64,000 nt of DNA from positions 1,376,501 to 1,440,500 of the forward strand of contig NW_026622819.1 in the NCBI RefSeq assembly GCF_023065955.2. The letters run 5' to 3'. This DNA comes from Ursus arctos. Lineage: Eukaryota; Chordata; Mammalia; Carnivora; Ursidae. The notes under the pieces were generated by a model. It searched no databases. It saw only the letters and a program-made list of their open reading frames with translations, and was not told where the DNA came from. Position numbers and translations under genes: made by a program. This document shows, in pieces, positions 59,319 through 64,000 of the stretch (positions are counted from its first letter, which is position 1; the number at the start of each line of letters is the position of its first letter).

Positions 59319-61235
59319 TCGTGGTTTTCTAAGATGACAATACGGATAATGTCAGTGTGTGCTTCACACGGCTTCTGCGGGTGTGGACGCAGGCTTCAGC
59401 TGAGGGAGCCCGCCTGCTCAGAGAGCTGAAGGAGGACACGTTTCAGACCGCTGGCATCCTCGGACAGCCGGCCGCTGCGTGGACGGTCTGTAATCTGTCT
59501 CTCTCACTGGAGTCCAGTCCGACAACAGCCAGCGCCTCTCATCTGAACACAGAGCAGCCGAAAGACGGCCGAAATCCCGTCCACACGCCGCTCGGCACTC
59601 CCCGCCCCCAGCTGCTCTTTGTTTTGCTGCCTGGCAAACTGTCACCGTTGACATTAAAAAGTCTTGTTAGAACACGTCATGAATTAAAAACAAAAACAAG
59701 AAGGCACATTTAAGAGAAGTGTGGACTCCTCTCTCCCAGCATTTCCTCTGGGGTCTTGCAGGGGGAAGCATTCCTTGGGTTTTGACTATTACTGACTCTA
59801 ATGCCGTTCGTCTGACACAGACTTGGCCGTCCTTCTGTCTATGACCCTCCAGATACGCTGAACTGCCTGGAAGGAGGTTTCGTGGAAATGAGGAGAAGCT
59901 GGGGCCGGCGAGGGGAGCGGGGCGTCCGTCTGTCGCACTCTGGTTGTCCCTTGGTTTGGGCTCCACACCTGCCTGGAGTCAGGAAGCTGAGCCAGCCACT
60001 CTGTGAGTGACCCCGAGAAGGTGTGAGACCCACCAGCTCCCCTCGCGGCACTTTTCTTGATGCGATGCGGAGGCCTCCGGATTGTCCTGCAGCTTGGCTC
60101 AGAGCTTGCGACGGGTGCTTTGCCCTGTTGTCTCTCGGCGCGTGCGGTGGGGCCCAGAGCTCGGTTCTGTGCACTTGGCGCGTAGGCGCACCTGTCTGGA
60201 TGAGGGTGAGTTGAGAGTAACAGCAACAGGGAGTGTGTGCAGGTGGAGAAAGCCACATTTAAAAGTAATAGTGATTTAACAAGGATTAGTTTTCTTTTGT
60301 TTATCCAAGTGGAAAGCTTTTCCACTAGGACATATTTTTAGGTATCATGTTTTCCTTTTTCAAAAGAAAAATCTGTTATGTGGAATTTGCAGTTTAATGA
60401 GTTTTTCTGCTTACACCAAGCAGCTTTGCCAGAGATGGGCCCAGAAGCCAGCCCCCAGCGCAGGGCACCTGCCGAGGCAGCCCGAGAGGGATTGTCGGGT
60501 TTCCCACCCCATCTGAGCTAAGCTCGGTGATTTCCCAGACTGATAGCTCTGCAAAAGGTCCCAGGGCCCTGCTCCCAGGGAGCCCCTGCTGGCCGGCTCT
60601 GCCAGGAGTGACGTGTGTCAGCCAGCTCTGGGGCTTCCTGACCTCCTGCGGCCACGTGCACACTCTGCTTGCCAGGGCAGCTGGGGAGAGGGAGGGTCTG
60701 TGCGTGCAAGCGCCTGGATGCGCCAATCCGGGATTCTCTCCAATGGCCTCCTCTGGGTTTTCTGTCGGGAGCGAGTTTCTTTTCCCTTCTCAGGTCGGCA
60801 GCACACGTACCTCCCGCACATACAAGTTCAATAGACTTTGGGGTGAATGCGGGCTTGCTCTTTCCAGACGTCTTCAAGGATCTCTGGAGAGGCCTCGTTT
60901 CTTCTTTGTTTTATTTATTTTTTCTCTGCCCATAAAAGGACGACAAAAGAAAAAAGAAAAGCAGAAGACAGGCTTCTCTTCAGTGACCATTGAGCTGCTT
61001 CCCTGGTGTGGGGACATCGGTGGCAGGTGGCCCTGAGCTGGTCCCAGGGTGGGGGCTTCCCCTCCCACCCTGGCCTCCGTCTGAGGGTCCCTCTGAACTC
61101 AGGCCCCCACTAGGGACCCCTCCCCATGCTCCCTGCCAAAAGAGATTTTTGGGCCAAACAAAAAGGAAGATTCAACCCTATGCTATCTGCAGTAAACACT
61201 TTTTTTTTTTTTAAACATAAAGACATTGATAAGTT
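59319..61235. other. unassigned, CpG-containing DNA
   Basis: No gene recognised. CpG-dense patches lie near 59450-59600 and 59890-60210. Frames up to 175 codons overlap on both strands without motifs. A poly-T run lies at 61200-61212. Confidence 0.45.
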
Positions 61236-61626
61236 GAAAATACACCAGTAGAACTTCTTCCTGTATACTTCCAAAAGACTGTGCATATCTTATTTTAGAA
61301 TTATCATTTTGGCTTGAAGTGATTTTATAAAAGATGTCTGAAGAAATTCTTTGTTAATTGTCTGCTGTTTTCTAGTTTTCCCGTTGACATTGATTTCTTT
61401 TTTTTTAATAATAATTTTTTATTATGTTATGTTCCCATGGCAGAACCCACAGGGCCACTAAATGCTGTCGATTCAATACCATGTTTAGAAGTATAGATAG
61501 ATAGATGATAGATGAGAATATGAAACATTTTTTGAAAATAAAAACAAGACTGCTTAACTTAAAATTCAACAAGGTAATAAATAGCAGAATGGACAATTAA
61601 AAAAAAAAGAAAATACACCAGTAGAA
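61236..61626 (+). mobile_element. candidate processed retrocopy (3' UTR type) with 18-base duplication
   Basis: 'gaaaatacaccagtagaa' is present at 61236-61253 and at 61609-61626 without a mismatch. The 355 bases between end in an A-run (61599-61608). An AATAAA signal lies at 61576-61581, about 17 bases before the tail, which is the normal spacing for a cleaved mRNA. The left edge reads TT|GAAAA, close to the L1 endonuclease site TT|AAAA. No coding sequence is evident, so the insert would be a 5'-truncated 3' UTR or a non-coding RNA. Inside are a short 'aataataattttttattatg' stretch like a carnivore L1 tail and a GATAGATA run, so it may be composite. Confidence 0.7.
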
Positions 61627-61699
61627 ACACACATGAAATATGAAAATACTAATCTTACGGTAGGTGGTGTGGTGATGACGATACAACAGAAATTAAGCT

Positions 61700-62915
61700 A
61701 CAGAACACGGTCAGGACAAGGAGGGGCAGCTGACCAAGGGGACCGCACGACCCCAATGTGTACACACTTCACAACAGAGCTCCACGACGCAGGACCCCCG
61801 AGCTGACAGAGTTGAAGGAGAAACACACAAGTCCACGTTTCCATGCGGGAATGTTGACACCCTTCTCTCAGGAATTAGTGGAACCCGTGTACAGGAGTCA
61901 GTGTGGAGGTGGAAGCCTGAGCACTGCTGTTAGCCGACCCAGTCCCCCCGACAGACGGACACCCCCACAGCAGAGGCGTGACCGTTCCTGTGCGATGCTG
62001 GCCACGAGAGACCACGCTGGGCCACAGAACAGGTCTCACTGAACGCGAGAGGGTCAGATGGCCTAGAATCCGTGCTCGGACTCCACGGACATCAGTTAGA
62101 GATTCTTACGACGCAGTAAGATGACAAAGGCAAAGCCCTCCAGAATGAGCAAATAGCCGCAAAGGTATTTTACAAAAGATGTGTGATCGGCCGCGTGTGC
62201 ACAGAGGGTAAGATCATCGGCCATTCAGAAATGTAAACGCAAGAAAGAATGAGCCAGCACTAGACGTCCGGTGCAGTGTCACACGGCGGAGCGACTGCAG
62301 CGCGAGCCGTGAGGGCGCAGAGCGGGAGGCGTGGCGAGCGCATGCAGACTGGTTTCGCGGCTCCGGCCACCGCTAAGCACACGTTTACCAGACGACGCAG
62401 TGATTCTATCGTGGATACGTACCTGAAACGATGCAAACACAGGTCCTCACAAAGGCTTATGCACGGATCTTCCGAAAACTTTTAGCTGTCATAACCAAAA
62501 CCTGGACACAACTCAAATGTGGGTCAAGAGACGAGTGAACAAACGATGGTAGAGGAATATGATGAAATACTCTTTCGCGATAAAATGAAATCAGCTGCTA
62601 ATACAGGCAGGAGAATGGATTAATCTCAAAGTTGTTACGTTGAGTGGAAGAAGCCAGCCACAAAAATGTACATAAAAAATTCGGGAAAATGCAGTGTAGT
62701 TGTGGGACATCAATCAGTGGACGGTTTCCTTGGGCTGGGGGAGGGGAGCAGGCGGAGAAAGGGCTCAGGGAGTTTTTGGGGTGGCGGGGGCAGGGGGGGT
62801 AGGTAGTGTATCTCTGTCTGCAGTGTGTGCACAACTGTTAAAACTTACCATCTCCACACCTAAAATTGGACACTTTGTAGTATGCAAATTATACCTCCAT
62901 CAGTTGTAAGCCCTG
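61700..62915 (+). mobile_element. ancient L1, endonuclease piece plus 3' end, internally deleted
   Basis: 61740-62060 follows the L1 endonuclease region ('gtacacacttcacaacagag', 'ctccacgacgcaggac', 'ccacgctgggccacagaaca'). 62380-62910 follows an L1M 3' end ('tcataaccaaaacctggaca', 'caactcaaatgtgggtcaag', 'ttgagtggaagaagccagcc', 'tatgcaaattatacctccat'). The ORF2 middle, about 3 kb, is missing or unrecognisable. Both parts have unusually many CpGs. Confidence 0.65.
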
Positions 62916-63699
62916 TAAAGTTTTGTTGCTTGAATCAGCAGCAAGAACACGAGGCAGGCAGGCAGGTGGTCCTCAGTGCAGGGGGTGCGCGTGATCCAGC
63001 TCCAGCAGCAATCGGGGGGTTGGAGAACTTCTCTAGCCCTCGTCCTGGGCGATCGGTTCTTCTGTGCAGTTCCGTCTACACCTCAGAACTTGAAGAAGCC
63101 AAACGAGAGTTGTAACACCTTTCTTTATATTTTCCTCCTAAGAAACATCAGGTCATCAGGAGCCATCCCCCAGCTTGCTCTCACTTCTGTGGGTGAGTGT
63201 CTGTCCTTGATTCCGAAGCCCTGAGAGGACAGACCCCTGGCTAATAGGTGACGGGGCCCAGACCTTGGCTGCCAGCGCTTGAAGGTCTCACTTTCTGGAA
63301 TGAAGGGTCAGTATATGACAAATGGACACGAGTTCAGGCTTTCCAGGGCAGGTGGGTGCACCCGACACGGGACGTGGGGAAGTGCCGGCAGGAGGAGTGT
63401 GGCCAGGCCCGGGGCGAGCCGGCTCCAGAGGCAGCTCAGGACGCCGGGTGCTGAGCAGGGCCTGTCTGTACTGAGAGTCCTCCGGGCTCTGACCCGCGTT
63501 GCTGACCAGGTGGCGCCTGACACACCCGCCTGCTCCCTGCCCGTGTGTCCACTGCTGCACCCACACAGGGGTGGGCCACGTTCCCAGTGGTCTGGCGGTA
63601 GGTTTGCCACAGTCCCCTGAGGGGCACCAAGCCTGTACCAGGTTCAGGGGTTCTGGATGTAAGAACTCACCCTCCAGCCAAACTTGGGGGAGTCCCAAA
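62916..63699. other. GC-rich unassigned DNA
   Basis: No gene recognised. Frames of 100-136 codons overlap on both strands. Confidence 0.4.
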
Positions 63700-63850
63700 T
63701 AATGACCGTTTACTTTGAATTTCCCAGCGGGTTAAATGGCACGGTGACCATGGGGGCTCTCTCTGATTATTTCTTACAACTGCAGGATGAATTTGTAAGG
63801 ATGTCAACAAGGTGTCAGTTAAACACCGATATGGACTTAAAAAAGGCTGG
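63700..63850 (+). mobile_element. possible L1M 3' UTR scrap
   Basis: 'attatttcttacaactgcag' is a phrase typical of L1M 3' ends, and 'gatgaatttgtaagg' follows. Short and uncertain. Confidence 0.35.
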
Positions 63851-64000
63851 GAAGTCTGCCCTTCGGCACCCCCTCGGCCCTCCTGCCCACCGCTCTGTGC
63901 CCCCAGCAACCAGGCTTCCACCTGGACCCACCTTCCCAGGGAGGCTGCTGGCTGCCCGCCTCAGTCCTGGGGGAGGAACGGGAGCTGTTTGACCAAGGAA
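63851..64000. other. unassigned end of window
   Basis: Pyrimidine-rich GC-rich sequence. Nothing recognised. Confidence 0.4.

Noticed and set aside
1..64000. An undescribed multi-gene system
   Set aside because: No supported gene exists in the window. The only coding remnants belong to L1, L2 and LTR elements, all broken.

Overview
The window looks like non-coding nuclear DNA from a carnivoran mammal. The organism call rests on Can-SINEs (tRNA-Lys-type SINEs with a 'gagccacccaggtg' head on the reverse strand, a GA-rich middle and an A/T tail near 23.03-23.26 kb and 25.29-25.48 kb) and on repeated copies of the carnivore-type L1 3' end (the 'acacccagtgctc' motif near 22.4, 22.5, 28.9 and 53.3 kb). 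The species cannot be resolved from the sequence. I found no protein-coding gene, rRNA, tRNA gene or CRISPR array I would defend. The longer open frames are either L1 remnants or chance frames in GC-rich DNA.

Layout. 1-19 kb is GC- and CpG-rich and mostly unassigned. It holds two L1 3' fragments (7.9-9.0 and 11.6-12.2 kb), MIR and LTR-like relics, a CA/CG microsatellite, and a CpG island at 16.5-17.3 kb. 19.2-27.3 kb is AT-rich and is one ancient, nearly full-length L1 on the minus strand. It is split by a second L1, which carries younger carnivore L1 tails and a Can-SINE; the older L1 carries another Can-SINE. 27.3-36.9 kb is mixed: L2, MIR, a tiny L1 insertion with a clear target-site duplication, and an LTR with probable MaLR-type internal sequence (32.6-34.2 kb).

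36.9-38.0 kb is the most gene-like place: a CpG island with a perfect CTCF-core match and a GGGTCC array, followed directly by a G-rich minisatellite. 38-52 kb is mostly unassigned, with an MLT1-type LTR next to an L2 reverse-transcriptase relic and further LTR relics. 53-57.8 kb is an L1 mosaic with a head-to-head junction. 58-64 kb has more LTR and L1 relics, plus a likely processed retrocopy at 61.25-61.61 kb with an 18-base target-site duplication, AATAAA signal and A-tail.

Nothing here works together as a pathway. The biology is retrotransposition history plus candidate regulatory DNA. I did not find an undescribed multi-gene system. Family names are judged by eye against consensus sequences I remember, so boundaries are good to tens of bases except where a duplication fixes them.
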